This document shows, piece by piece, positions 26,001 through 33,668 of a DNA stretch of 64,000 bases. Each line of letters begins with the position of its first letter. The first letter of the stretch is position 1. Source of the stretch: Cypionkella psychrotolerans (GTDB lineage: Bacteria; Pseudomonadota; Alphaproteobacteria; Rhodobacterales; Rhodobacteraceae); the NCBI RefSeq assembly GCF_001294535.1, contig NZ_LGIC01000083.1, forward strand, positions 112,188 through 176,187, given 5' to 3'. Both the position numbers and the translations under genes were made by a program. The notes beneath the pieces are model-generated. The model saw only the letters and a program-made list of their open reading frames with translations, ran no database searches and was not told the DNA's origin.

Positions 26001-26519
26001 CTGAACGGCTACCTGATGTATCCGAAAGTCTTCCTCGATTACATGGGCCGCCATAGGGCTTACGGCCCGGTGCGCACGCTGCCGACGCGGACGTTCTTTT
26101 ACGGCATGATCCCCGGCGAAGAAATCACCGCCGAGATTGACCCCGGCAAAAAGCTGGAAGTTCGCCTGCAAGCGGTGGGGGAGACCACCGATGACGGCGA
26201 AGTGAAGGTGTTCTTTGAGCTGAACGGTCAGCCCCGCGTGATCAAGGTGGCTAACCGCGCGATCAAAGCGAAAGTTGCGGCCAAGCCGAAAGCCGTTGAG
26301 GGCAATCCGGGCCATATCGGCGCGCCGATGCCCGGCTCGATTGCATCTGTCGCCGTGGTGGCCGGCCAGAAAGTCAGCGCGGGCGATTTGCTGCTGACGA
26401 TTGAGGCGATGAAGATGGAAACCGGCATCCACGCCGACCGCGCCGCAGTGGTGAAGGCGTTGCATGTGCATCCGGGCAGCCAGATTGATGCTAAGGATCT
26501 GCTGGTCGAGTTGGAATGA
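23079..26519 (+). CDS. pyc: Pyruvate carboxylase
   Basis: 1146 residues, the full single-chain enzyme that makes oxaloacetate from pyruvate and bicarbonate. Domains in order: biotin carboxylase (about 1-450, starting FKKILIANRGEIAIRV, with HPGYGLLSEN), carboxyltransferase (about 530-820, with DTTMRDGHQSL and HVLGLKDMAGL), a PYC/OADA domain, and the biotinyl domain with the carrier lysine in TIEAMKMETG near the C-terminus. The ATG at 23079 has GGAG 8 bases upstream. Anaplerotic role in the cytosol. It stands alone, with a strong terminator at 26560-26587. Confidence 0.97.
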   Translation: MTEFKKILIANRGEIAIRVMRAANEMGKKTVAVYAEEDKLSLHRFKADEAYLIGEGLSPVGAYLSIPEIIRVARACGADAIHPGYGLLSENPDFVDACDQAGITFIGPKADTMRALGDKASARRVAMAAGVPVIPATEVLGDDFDAIKKEAAAVGYPLMLKASWGGGGRGMRPILSEAELVDKVREGRREAEAAFGNGEGYLEKMIIRARHVEVQILGDKHGAIYHLYERDCTVQRRNQKVVERAPAPYLTDAQRAEVCDLGRRICAYVGYECAGTVEFLMDMDNQQFYFIEVNPRVQVEHTVTEQVTGIDIVQAQILIAEGKTLAEATGKANQEEIHLTGHALQCRVTTEDPQNNFIPDYGRLTAYRSATGNGIRLDGGTAYAGGVITRYYDSLLVKVTATAQTPKAAIARMDRALREFRIRGVSTNIEFVINLLKHPTFLDDTYTTKFIDTTPELFQFKKRRDRATKILTYIADITVNGHPETAGRNKPHAEARTPKAPKALVEPAMGTRNLLEQHGPQAVADWMSKQQKLLLTDTTMRDGHQSLLATRMRSIDMIKVAPAYAANLPQLFSVECWGGATFDVAYRFLQECPWQRLRDLRALMPNVMTQMLLRASNGVGYTNYPDNVVQAFVKQAASTGVDVFRVFDSLNWVENMRVAMDAVLEANKVCEGTVCYTGDMLDPDRAKYNLKYYVDTAKQLKAAGAHVLGLKDMAGLLKPAAAKLLIKTLKQEVGLPIHFHTHDTSGAAAATIIAASDAGVDCVDAAMDAFSGGTSQPCLGSIVEALRHTDRDTGLDMAAIRSISNYWEAVRGQYAAFESGIPAPASEVYLHEMPGGQFTNLKAQARSLGLEERWHEVAQAYADANQMFGDIVKVTPSSKVVGDMALMMVAQGLTRKQVEDPKIDVAFPESVVDMLKGNLGQPHGGWPAGISKKVLKGEVASTARPGESLAPVDLAAVRAKLSEELGGFKIDDEDLNGYLMYPKVFLDYMGRHRAYGPVRTLPTRTFFYGMIPGEEITAEIDPGKKLEVRLQAVGETTDDGEVKVFFELNGQPRVIKVANRAIKAKVAAKPKAVEGNPGHIGAPMPGSIASVAVVAGQKVSAGDLLLTIEAMKMETGIHADRAAVVKALHVHPGSQIDAKDLLVELE

Positions 26520-26559
26520 ACCCGGCCGATTTTTGAGAAAAATCGTGTTCCCTAACATG

Positions 26560-26587
26560 AAACCCCGCGCCAGATGGTGCGGGGTTT
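26560..26587 (+). terminator. Rho-independent terminator of pyc
   Basis: AAACCCCGC and GCGGGGTTT form a 9-bp stem with a 10-base loop, 41 bases after the stop. The 3' arm ends in TTT. A smaller palindrome GATTTTTgagAAAAATC lies just before it. Confidence 0.8.
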
Positions 26588-26650
26588 ATGCGTTCAAACG
26601 TTAAGAAAGTCTGAATCTCGACTTGTAAGATATTGATATTACTTCATATC

Positions 26651-26672
26651 AAAAAGGTCCCGAGTTGGGACC
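26651..26672 (-). terminator. Rho-independent terminator of the phnA-like gene
   Basis: On the minus strand GGTCCC-AACTC-GGGACC is followed by TTTTT, four bases after the stop at 26676. Same hairpin type as at 5743-5768 and 38225-38245. Confidence 0.78.
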
Positions 26673-26675
26673 GCC

Positions 26676-27197
26676 CTAAATCTTCTTCACAAACGCCGTC
26701 AAGATCACGATCCGCTGATCCTCAACCCGGCCTTCAATCTGCTCGGGATTGTCCGCCACCAAAGAAATCCGCCGCACCGCAGTGCCCCGCTTGGCGGTGA
26801 AATTCGCGCCCTTCACCACCAGATCCTTGATCAACATCACGGAATCACCGTGGGCCAACAAAACCCCATTGCTGTCGCGATGTTCGACACTGGCGGCAAC
26901 TTCCGTCCAGCCCTGCACCTCATCCGACAACATCATGCCCTCGCGCGCCTCAACCGCCCAAGGCTCGGCCAACTGCCCGAGTTTGCGCCAGACCGCCAAT
27001 TGCACCGCAGGCTCTGCCGACCAAGCGGCACCCTCCAGACAGCGCCAATGCGAGGCATCGGCGGGCACATCTTCGCGGCAGGCGGGGCAAAGTGCCACCT
27101 CACCCGCAGGCGGCACATCGACCGCAGCCAGATCGGCTGTTGCGCCGCAGAATTCACAAGCATTGCCCGCGCGGGCCAGAAGATCGGAAAGTGCCAT
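26676..27197 (-). CDS. PhnA-domain (YjdM-like) zinc-ribbon protein
   Basis: 173 residues. The N-terminal zinc ribbon has Cys pairs CEFC and CPAC (about residues 15-45), and the C-terminal PhnA domain contains WTEVAASVEHRDSNGVLLAHGDSVMLIKDLVVKGANFTAKRGTAVR. Proteins of this kind were once linked to phosphonate use, but that role is doubtful. AAGGA lies six bases before the ATG at 27197. It is downstream of a LysR gene on the same strand with a 64-base gap and ends at its own terminator. Confidence 0.85.
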   Translation of the reverse strand: MALSDLLARAGNACEFCGATADLAAVDVPPAGEVALCPACREDVPADASHWRCLEGAAWSAEPAVQLAVWRKLGQLAEPWAVEAREGMMLSDEVQGWTEVAASVEHRDSNGVLLAHGDSVMLIKDLVVKGANFTAKRGTAVRRISLVADNPEQIEGRVEDQRIVILTAFVKKI

Positions 27198-27261
27198 GAT
27201 ATATCCTTTGGTTTCCTCCAGCCCTAGACCCCGCATCCAGCAAAGGCCAGCACAAAGCGGG

Positions 27262-28209
27262 TCAGAGCACCCGCAGCGTCTCGCCCAGCCAAGGCCATTC
27301 CGCCTGCGCGGGGGCGACGATTTGCGCCGCGATCAAGCCGCGCAGACGACTGGCAATCTGGCGCGGCATCTCACGCAGCACGCCTTCGCGGGCGGAAAGC
27401 GAGAGGGTGCGTTGCAGGGGTTCAAACGGCAGCGGGGCGACGTCGATCGCCGCGTGAAAACGGGCGGCATGGTGCAGCGCCAGCGGTGTCAGGATCGTCC
27501 AGCCCTGCCCGCCCGCGACCATTGCCAAGATCGCATGGTAGCTGTCGAGTTCAAAGCGATGCGCCAACCGCAGGTTTTGCCGCGCCAGATGGCCCGCGAT
27601 CTGGCGGCCCATCACATGTCTGGCGGTGTATTGGATCAAGGGCAGATCGGTATGGCTGCGACCTTTTGGGGTGATGGCGAGGAAGGGTTCGGCCAGCAGC
27701 GGATGCACCTCGCGCCAGCCTTGATCGGCGGTGTCGGAGTCGAGATCAGCGGCGACGACAATATCCAGTGATCGGGTTTCCAGCTGATCCAGCAGGCGGT
27801 GGCTGGCCCCGGTTTCCAGCAGGAAACGACAGCCTTTGAGCTCCCCCGCCAAGGCTGACAAAAGACTGGGCGTCACCTCGGCGTCGAAATCTTCGATCAT
27901 GCCCAGCCGCAGCGTGGTGAGGCCGGAAAGGTCGGCCACCGCCAGATCGGCGCGGGCCTCTGCTTCGGCGTTGAGGATGGTTTGGGCGTGGCGGCGAAAC
28001 ATCGCGCCCGCTGGCGTCAGCCGCATCGGGCGGGCGGAGCGATCCAGCAGCACCGCCGCCAAGGCGGTTTCCAGCCCGGTCAACTGCTGGCTGATCGCCG
28101 AAGGGCTGACCCCCAAGCGTTTCGCAGCCGCAGAAATCGCGCCTTCTTCGGCGACGGCGAGGAAAACCTCGATCCCCCAAAGCGTGACGCGACCTTGTTG
28201 TTCAGCCAT
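27262..28209 (-). CDS. LysR-family transcriptional regulator
   Basis: 315 residues. The N-terminal winged helix-turn-helix is clear: FLAVAEEGAISAAAKRLGVSPSAISQQLTGLETALAAVLLDR, followed by RLTPAGAMF. The remaining 220 residues form the usual two-lobe effector-binding domain. The start at 28209 has little ribosome site (TATAATACGG lies just upstream on the other strand), so the transcript may be nearly leaderless. It sits between the phnA-like gene and phaR, all on the minus strand. No target or inducer can be named. Confidence 0.88.
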   Translation of the reverse strand: MAEQQGRVTLWGIEVFLAVAEEGAISAAAKRLGVSPSAISQQLTGLETALAAVLLDRSARPMRLTPAGAMFRRHAQTILNAEAEARADLAVADLSGLTTLRLGMIEDFDAEVTPSLLSALAGELKGCRFLLETGASHRLLDQLETRSLDIVVAADLDSDTADQGWREVHPLLAEPFLAITPKGRSHTDLPLIQYTARHVMGRQIAGHLARQNLRLAHRFELDSYHAILAMVAGGQGWTILTPLALHHAARFHAAIDVAPLPFEPLQRTLSLSAREGVLREMPRQIASRLRGLIAAQIVAPAQAEWPWLGETLRVL

Positions 28210-28224
28210 CTATAATACGGGCAT

Positions 28225-28779
28225 TTACAGCTTCGACAGCTTTTTCTGCAGCTCGGCGAATTGCTTTTTGATCTCGGCCAATTCCTCGGCCGGGTCTTGC
28301 GCTGCGTCTTCCTTGGCGGGGCCAGAGCCTGCCCAGCCCGGAACGCCGCCCATCATGGTTTTCATGAAGGCTTCTTGCTGCTTGCGCATCAGATCAAACC
28401 CCGGCATCGCGGTCAGCGGATTCGGGATCGCGTTCATGTTCTCGATGACCTTGGTGGGACCATCACGCAGCATCTCAAAGCTGGCGGCGAGAAATTGCGG
28501 CACCACGGATTGAATGTTGGTGGTGTAGCTGCGCACCAGATCGGTCAGCACATTGGTCGGCAGAACGGTGTCGCCCTTGGATTCGTGTTCCGCGACGATC
28601 TGCAACAGATATTGCCGGGTCAGGTCATCACCGGATTTCAGATCGACAATCTGCACCTCGCGGCCCGCGCGGATGAAGCCCGCAATGTCTTCAAGCGTGA
28701 CGTAATCAGACGTCTCGGTGTTATAGAGACGACGGCTGGCATAGCGCTTGATCAACAGCGGCTTAGCAGGTTCGGCCAT
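28225..28779 (-). CDS. phaR: Polyhydroxyalkanoate synthesis repressor PhaR
   Basis: 184 residues. The N-terminal DNA-binding/PHB-accumulation domain reads LLIKRYASRRLYNTETSDYVTLEDIAGFIRAGREVQIVDLKSGDDLTRQYLLQIV; the C-terminus forms a coiled coil (EELAEIKKQFAELQKKLSKL). PhaR binds PHB granules and, when free, represses the phasin and itself. Two TGC-rich operator-like repeats lie in the 55 bases upstream (28798-28834), fitting autoregulation. GGGGAGAG precedes the start. Confidence 0.95.
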   Translation of the reverse strand: MAEPAKPLLIKRYASRRLYNTETSDYVTLEDIAGFIRAGREVQIVDLKSGDDLTRQYLLQIVAEHESKGDTVLPTNVLTDLVRSYTTNIQSVVPQFLAASFEMLRDGPTKVIENMNAIPNPLTAMPGFDLMRKQQEAFMKTMMGGVPGWAGSGPAKEDAAQDPAEELAEIKKQFAELQKKLSKL

Positions 28780-28797
28780 AGTTCTCTCCCCGAGATA

Positions 28798-28834
28798 TTG
28801 CAGTGCAGAGAAAGTCTAGGACAGTGCAGCATAA
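28798..28834 (-). promoter_or_regulatory. Candidate PhaR operators upstream of phaR
   Basis: Two copies of CAGTGCAG (28801-28808 and 28822-28829) lie 19-50 bases upstream of phaR. They share the TGCAGTGCAGCA-type sequence found before phaP and between phaC and phaZ. Confidence 0.55.
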
Positions 28835-28863
28835 AAAGAAAGGGCGGGCACAATGGCCCGCCC
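28833..28863 (-). terminator. Rho-independent terminator of phaP
   Basis: GGGCGGGC and GCCCGCCC form a perfect 8-bp stem (28842-28863) and on the minus strand are followed by TTTCTTTTT. It lies 49 bases after the phaP stop and ends next to the phaR operators. Confidence 0.82.
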
Positions 28864-28911
28864 TGCACATCCCCACTTAGGGAGGAAATTGGGATGCGCT
28901 ATCCTTGCGGA

Positions 28912-29367
28912 TTACTTGGCAGCGGTCGCCGCGGTGGCTTTTTTGGTCGCAGCGGTCACTTCGTCGGTGGCTTTTTTGACAACAGCCGAAGCTTCAGCCG
29001 AAACGTCTTTGCCAGCAGCCAGCATCAGTTCAACGGTTTCCATCTGCACTTTTTTCGCCACTTCAGCGAAAGCAGCCATGTTTTCCGAAGCCAGTTCGGC
29101 AGCAGCCGAAGCAAAGTCGGTCACGGCTTTGGTGTAGTCAGCCGGCTCGGATTTAGCTTTGGCAGCGCCCGACAGCTTGGCGATGGTCTCTTTTGCCCAT
29201 TTGGACGAGATTTCGGTCGATTTTTCAGCAGCTTCCAGAGCCACTTTCGACAGTTTCTCGCCAAAAGCTGCTTGGGTTTTGAAAGCGTTCTGGAACGCCG
29301 AAGCGTCTACCGGGAACTTTGCCATCATGTCCTGCATAACTTTGGTGAAGTCATTCGCGTTGGTCAT
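28912..29367 (-). CDS. phaP: Phasin (PHA granule-associated protein)
   Basis: 151 residues, amphipathic and helical with no Cys, rich in Ala and Lys. The pattern VDASAFQNAFKTQAAFGEKLSKVALEAAEKSTEISSKWAKETIAKL is typical of phasin family 2. The C-terminus is an Ala/Lys/Thr-rich tail (KKATAATAAK). Phasins coat PHB granules in the cytoplasm. AGGAG lies seven bases before the ATG. A near-perfect 17-bp palindrome at 29425-29441 lies 58 bases upstream and is the probable PhaR site. A strong terminator follows. Confidence 0.92.
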   Translation of the reverse strand: MTNANDFTKVMQDMMAKFPVDASAFQNAFKTQAAFGEKLSKVALEAAEKSTEISSKWAKETIAKLSGAAKAKSEPADYTKAVTDFASAAAELASENMAAFAEVAKKVQMETVELMLAAGKDVSAEASAVVKKATDEVTAATKKATAATAAK

Positions 29368-29424
29368 TGTATGCTCCTACAGGTGTGCGGGAGACAGCCC
29401 CGCTTTTCGATGAGCCAGATATAA

Positions 29425-29441
29425 ATGCTGCAGTGCAGCAT
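29425..29441 (-). promoter_or_regulatory. Candidate PhaR operator of phaP
   Basis: ATGCTGCAGTGCAGCAT is palindromic around its central base. TGC-rich repeats of this type are known PhaR targets in Paracoccus and Rhodobacter. Confidence 0.65.
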
Positions 29442-29521
29442 TGCAAGTGAATTTTCTGCAACGCGGCAATGACAGTGTCGCAGGGCGCGCGCAGGCTTAC
29501 CTTACGGAAAGTCTTGCAAAC

Positions 29522-31327
29522 TCAACCTTTTGGCGAATCTGGCTGTTGCGACACATAGGTGCCTGGTGCGGCGCAAAGCACCGGATGGACCGAATCACCT
29601 GGGATGCGGGCGGGCACCTGCCCCCCCGCTTGTGCGGCGAGCCATGTCCCCCACCGCGGCCACCAACTGCCGCTGTTGAAGGTGGCACTTGCCATCCAGT
29701 CATCCGGTGCGCCTGCAACGGGGCCCGCATTGGTGTAATGGCCGTATTTGCCTTTCGAGGGCGGGTTGATGATGCCCGCGACATGGCCCGATTGCGAGAC
29801 GATGAAGGTTTTGTCGGTCGACCCCATCTGCTTGAAGCCGTTAAAGCTGCCGCGCCAATGCGCGATATGGTCGGTTTCACAGGCAATGGCGCAGACCGGA
29901 ATTTGGATATCCTTCAGGCTGACGTTATGGCCGAAGACCTTATAAGTGCCTCGGGCCAGACCATCATCCTGGCAAAGCCCGCGCAGATATTCGATCGCCA
30001 TTTTGCAGGGCAGATTGGTGCCGTCGCCGTTCCAATAAAGCAGATCAAACGCCGGGGGAGCCTCGCCCATCATATAGCTCTTGATCGCCGGACCGTAGAT
30101 CAGGTCATTCGAGCGCAGATAGCTGAAGGTGCGGCTCATGAAGGTTTTTGAGAGCATACCATCGGCAAGGCTTTGGCGTTCGATGCCATCAAGGAAATCA
30201 TTGTCGAGGAAAACGCCGACCTCACCCGGATCAGAGAAATCGGTCAGCATGGTGAAGAAGGTCGCGGATTTTACCGAGGTGTCGCCTGCGCGGTGGAGAT
30301 GCGACAGCGTCAGGCTCAGCGTGGTGCCTGCGATGCAATAGCCGACCGCATTGATCTGTTTCTGATCGGTGATGCGGCGCACTTCGGCCATTGCGGTGAG
30401 GTAACCTTCGCGGATGTAATCATCCATGCCGACATCGGCATAGGACGCATCCGGGTTGACCCATGAGACGATGAACAGCGTGAAGCCCTGATCGACGATC
30501 CATTTGATCAGCGAGTTTTGCGGCTTCAGATCCATCACATAGAATTTGTTGATCCATGGCGGGAAGATCAGCAGCGGGGTTTGAAAAACCGTTTCGGTGG
30601 TGGGGCTGTACTGGATCAGTTCCAGCATCCGGTTGCGGAACACCACTGATCCCGGCGTGGTGGCAATATTTTCGCCCAACACAAACGCCTCGCGGTCGGC
30701 CAATGTCACCGCGAGTTCGCCATTGTTGGCCTCAATGTCGGCAACGAGGTTCTCCAGACCGCGCACAAGGCTTTCGCCGTCGGTCGCCACCGCTTTTTCC
30801 AAAGCATCGGGGTTGGTGCCCAGAAAATTGGTCGGCGACAGCATATCGACGATCTGCTTGGTAAAATACTCGACGCGTTTTTTGTCGCCGGGGTCGATGG
30901 ATTCCATATCGCCGACGGCATTCTGCACGGCCTCGGCGTTGAACAAATACTGCTGTTTCAGATAGTTGAACGCCGGATGGGTATCCCAGAGCGGATTGGC
31001 AAAGCGGCGATCTTTCGGACCGGGGTCGGCGGGGGCTTTCAACTCACCCGATGCCAAGGCCTGCTGCGCCTCGACATAATGCTTCATCGTTTTGCCCCAA
31101 TAGGCGACCTGATGCTCCAGCACTTTCGCCGGATTCTGCATCATTCCGGCCAGATAGGCGGCGGCGGCTTTCATATACATGTCTTGCCCCGGCCCCTGCA
31201 CACCGGGGTCGGAGGGTTTTTTCTGCGCTAAAGCGGCCATGAGACGCGCTGACAACGCTTCAATTTTGGCAAGATTAGCAGTCATCTTCTCTAATTTTGC
31301 ACCTGCAGCAGTGTCTTCGGTTGTCAT
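29522..31327 (-). CDS. phaC: Class I poly(3-hydroxyalkanoate) synthase
   Basis: 601 residues. PhaC polymerises 3-hydroxyacyl-CoA on the granule surface. The lipase-like box GYCIAG holds the catalytic Cys331; the Asp (CETDHIAHW) and His (SGHVAGIINPP) partners are visible. The N-terminal 100 residues are the variable class I domain. The ATG at 31327 has no strong ribosome site; an in-frame ATG at residue 15 follows AGAAG and is an alternative. It is divergent from phaZ with a TGC-rich operator in the 104-base gap. The C-terminus runs 30 residues past the usual WPRW segment. Confidence 0.95.
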   Translation of the reverse strand: MTTEDTAAGAKLEKMTANLAKIEALSARLMAALAQKKPSDPGVQGPGQDMYMKAAAAYLAGMMQNPAKVLEHQVAYWGKTMKHYVEAQQALASGELKAPADPGPKDRRFANPLWDTHPAFNYLKQQYLFNAEAVQNAVGDMESIDPGDKKRVEYFTKQIVDMLSPTNFLGTNPDALEKAVATDGESLVRGLENLVADIEANNGELAVTLADREAFVLGENIATTPGSVVFRNRMLELIQYSPTTETVFQTPLLIFPPWINKFYVMDLKPQNSLIKWIVDQGFTLFIVSWVNPDASYADVGMDDYIREGYLTAMAEVRRITDQKQINAVGYCIAGTTLSLTLSHLHRAGDTSVKSATFFTMLTDFSDPGEVGVFLDNDFLDGIERQSLADGMLSKTFMSRTFSYLRSNDLIYGPAIKSYMMGEAPPAFDLLYWNGDGTNLPCKMAIEYLRGLCQDDGLARGTYKVFGHNVSLKDIQIPVCAIACETDHIAHWRGSFNGFKQMGSTDKTFIVSQSGHVAGIINPPSKGKYGHYTNAGPVAGAPDDWMASATFNSGSWWPRWGTWLAAQAGGQVPARIPGDSVHPVLCAAPGTYVSQQPDSPKG

Positions 31328-31351
31328 GTTAATTTTTAACCCCTATTCTTT

Positions 31352-31367
31352 CTGCTGTGCAGCATAA
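31352..31367. promoter_or_regulatory. Candidate PhaR operator between phaC and phaZ
   Basis: CTGCTGTGCAGCATAA lies 25 bases upstream of phaC and 65 bases upstream of phaZ. It shares TGCAGCAT with the phaP operator. Confidence 0.5.
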
Positions 31368-31431
31368 CGTCGCCCCGCCGCGAGGGCCTGACGACGATTG
31401 GGCCGGGGCCCTATCCCCGCAAGGAGTCGTG

Positions 31432-32901
31432 ATGAAGTATATGGCGACCTACGACCTTATGGAAAGTATTCGTAACACCAATGAGTGGATGGGCGCCACT
31501 GCACGCGCGATGGCATCCTATCCGGCGTTTTCGATGACGATGAACCCGATGCTGAACATGATGGCAGCTTGGGGCGAGGTGACCGAACGCAGCTTTGGCC
31601 GCATGGTGGTCAAGCCCGATTGGGGCATCCGCTCAATTCCGGGGCCCGATGCGCAAGACCATTTGGTTGATGTGGTGCCGGTGGTGGAGCGTGCTTTTGG
31701 CAGCCTGATGCAGTTCAAAGTGCGCCGCCGTGCGCCAATGGCCCGCAAAGTGATGCTGGTGGCCCCAATGTCGGGACATTATGCCACACTGCTGCGTTCG
31801 ACCGTGTCCAGCCTGCTGCCAGACGCCGATGTCTATATCACAGATTGGCACAATGCCCGCGACATTCCGGTGTCGGAAGGCAAGTTCGATATTGAAGATT
31901 ACACGCTGTATCTGGTCGAGTTCATGCGGGCACTCGGCCCTGATACCCATGTGATTGCGGTGTGTCAGCCAGCGCCACTGACCTTGGCAGCGACTGCCTA
32001 TCTTGCGGCGGAAGAGCCCGATGCACAGCCGCGCTCGCTAACCCTGATCGGCGGGCCTATTGACCCCGATGCGGCCGCGACCGATGTGACCGACTTTGGC
32101 CGCCGAATCACCATGGGCCAGTTGGAGCAGATCGCGATCCAGCGCGTCGGCTTCAAATACAAAGGCGTCGGCCGGTTGGTCTATCCGGGTTTGCTGCAAC
32201 TGCAAAGCTTCATGTCGATGAATTCTGAGCGGCACTCGAAAGCGTTCAGCGATCAGATCATGCGGGTGGCGCAGGGTGATGCCTCGGATCACGACGCGCA
32301 TAACCGCTTTTACGACGAATATCTGGCGGTGATGGATATGACCGCCGAATTCTACCTTTCCACCGTCGAGCGGATCTTCAAGAACCGTGAGATTGCGAAG
32401 AATGAATTCATCGTTGCGGGCAAAAAGGTCGATATCGGGGCGATCACACGCGTTGCGGTCATGACGGTTGAGGGCGAGAATGATGACATTTCCGCCCCCG
32501 GCCAATGCGTCGCCGCGCTGGATATGCTGACCGGACTGCCTGACAGCAAGAAGGCGCAACACCTTGAGCCCGGCGCGGGCCATTACGGCATCTTCGCTGG
32601 CAAAAGCTGGCGGCTGAACATCCGGCCGTTGGTGTTGTCGTTCATCGACGCCAATTCGGGGGCAGCACCCGTTGTCCAAGCGCCCGTGGCACCAGCACCG
32701 ATTGCAGCAGCAGATATTGAAGAACCTGTTGTCGCAGCACCTGTTGCAGTAGAGCCTGCTGCTGCAGCGCCGGTTGTCGCAGCGCCCGTTGCAGTAGAGC
32801 CGGTTGCCGAAACACCCGTTGTCGCAGCACCAGTTGCCGAAACACCCGTCACCTCAGCCGCGAACGTCACCCGACTGTCTTCGGTAAAGTCCAGGCGCTA
32901 A
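31432..32901 (+). CDS. phaZ: Intracellular PHA depolymerase with Ala/Pro-rich tail
   Basis: 489 residues. The alpha/beta-hydrolase core (about 1-408) has the Cys-type nucleophile motif VCQPAPLTLAA known from PhaZ1 of Ralstonia, plus MTVEGENDDISAPGQ (Asp) and PGAGHYGIFAGKSWR (His). It degrades stored PHB in the cytoplasm. Residues 409-489 form an unusual low-complexity tail of repeats such as APVAVEPAAAAPVVAAPV, ending RLSSVKSRR. The ATG at 31432 has AAGGAG five bases upstream; the GTG-led frame from 31357 is not used. Divergent from phaC. Confidence 0.92.
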   Translation: MKYMATYDLMESIRNTNEWMGATARAMASYPAFSMTMNPMLNMMAAWGEVTERSFGRMVVKPDWGIRSIPGPDAQDHLVDVVPVVERAFGSLMQFKVRRRAPMARKVMLVAPMSGHYATLLRSTVSSLLPDADVYITDWHNARDIPVSEGKFDIEDYTLYLVEFMRALGPDTHVIAVCQPAPLTLAATAYLAAEEPDAQPRSLTLIGGPIDPDAAATDVTDFGRRITMGQLEQIAIQRVGFKYKGVGRLVYPGLLQLQSFMSMNSERHSKAFSDQIMRVAQGDASDHDAHNRFYDEYLAVMDMTAEFYLSTVERIFKNREIAKNEFIVAGKKVDIGAITRVAVMTVEGENDDISAPGQCVAALDMLTGLPDSKKAQHLEPGAGHYGIFAGKSWRLNIRPLVLSFIDANSGAAPVVQAPVAPAPIAAADIEEPVVAAPVAVEPAAAAPVVAAPVAVEPVAETPVVAAPVAETPVTSAANVTRLSSVKSRR

Positions 32902-32918
32902 CGACTTGTTATTGCAAC

Positions 32919-32950
32919 AAAGGCTCGAGGGGAAACCTTCGGGCCTTTTT
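32919..32950 (+). terminator. Rho-independent terminator of phaZ
   Basis: AAAGGC-TCGA pairs with TTCG-GGCCTTT around GGGGAAACC, ending in TTTTT. It lies between the convergent phaZ and the hydrolase at 32952. Confidence 0.72.
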
Positions 32951-32951
32951 C

Positions 32952-33668
32952 CTATCGCAGCATCATCGGCCCGGCGAGGAATTCCTCAATGGCCTTGGAC
33001 ACCACCTCGGGCTGCTCCAAACTCGCCAAATGCCCGGCGGCCTCGATCACCAACAGTTTGCCATAGGGCATCAGATTGGCAGTGAATTCCTGCCTGCGCA
33101 TCGGCACCAATGTATCGGCTTCGCCTGCGATCACCAACACCGGCAGCTTCACTCGCCGCATGGTTTTCTGCTGATCCGGGCGGCGTTGCAAAGCGCGGGA
33201 TTGGCGCAGGAACACACCCTCGCCCAAGCCCAACGCCATATCCTGCACCAAGGCCATGATCTCGTCGCGCCAATCGGCCTCGACAATCGCCGAAAGCGGA
33301 ATCTCCTGCCGCATCGCCTCGGCCAAGCGCCCCGATTTCGCGGCGACAATCCGGGCTTCGCGGGCAGCGGCGGCTTGTGGCGGTTCCGACAAAGGATCGG
33401 TCGCCATTAGCACCACACGGGTGACGCGATCTGGCACCCGCCGGATCAGATCCAGCGCAATATCGCCGCCCAAGCCATGCCCCAACAGCGCGAATTTCTC
33501 GGGCAGGCCGGGCAGGACGGCCTCTGACATCTGCTCCACCGTCTCGCCCTTGGTCGGCAACACCACCTGCATCGCCCGCGCCGCCCCTAAGCGCACCATC
33601 TGCGGCAAAAACAGCCGCGCATCGGCCATCAGGCCGGGGATCAGTACCAAGGGTTCGGGATGCGGCAT
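32952..33668 (-). CDS. Alpha/beta-hydrolase fold protein lacking the nucleophile serine
   Basis: 238 residues with the fold pattern LVLIPGLMADARLF, an acid site GEADTLVP and a histidine site EAAGHLASLEQP. The nucleophile elbow reads LLGHGLGG, where the usual Ser (GHSxGG) is Gly65, encoded by GGC. It may be non-catalytic or use another mechanism. The start ATG overlaps the stop of the upstream hydrolase gene by one base (TGATG), so the two are translated together. It converges on phaZ. The substrate is unknown. Confidence 0.8.
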   Translation of the reverse strand: MPHPEPLVLIPGLMADARLFLPQMVRLGAARAMQVVLPTKGETVEQMSEAVLPGLPEKFALLGHGLGGDIALDLIRRVPDRVTRVVLMATDPLSEPPQAAAAREARIVAAKSGRLAEAMRQEIPLSAIVEADWRDEIMALVQDMALGLGEGVFLRQSRALQRRPDQQKTMRRVKLPVLVIAGEADTLVPMRRQEFTANLMPYGKLLVIEAAGHLASLEQPEVVSKAIEEFLAGPMMLR

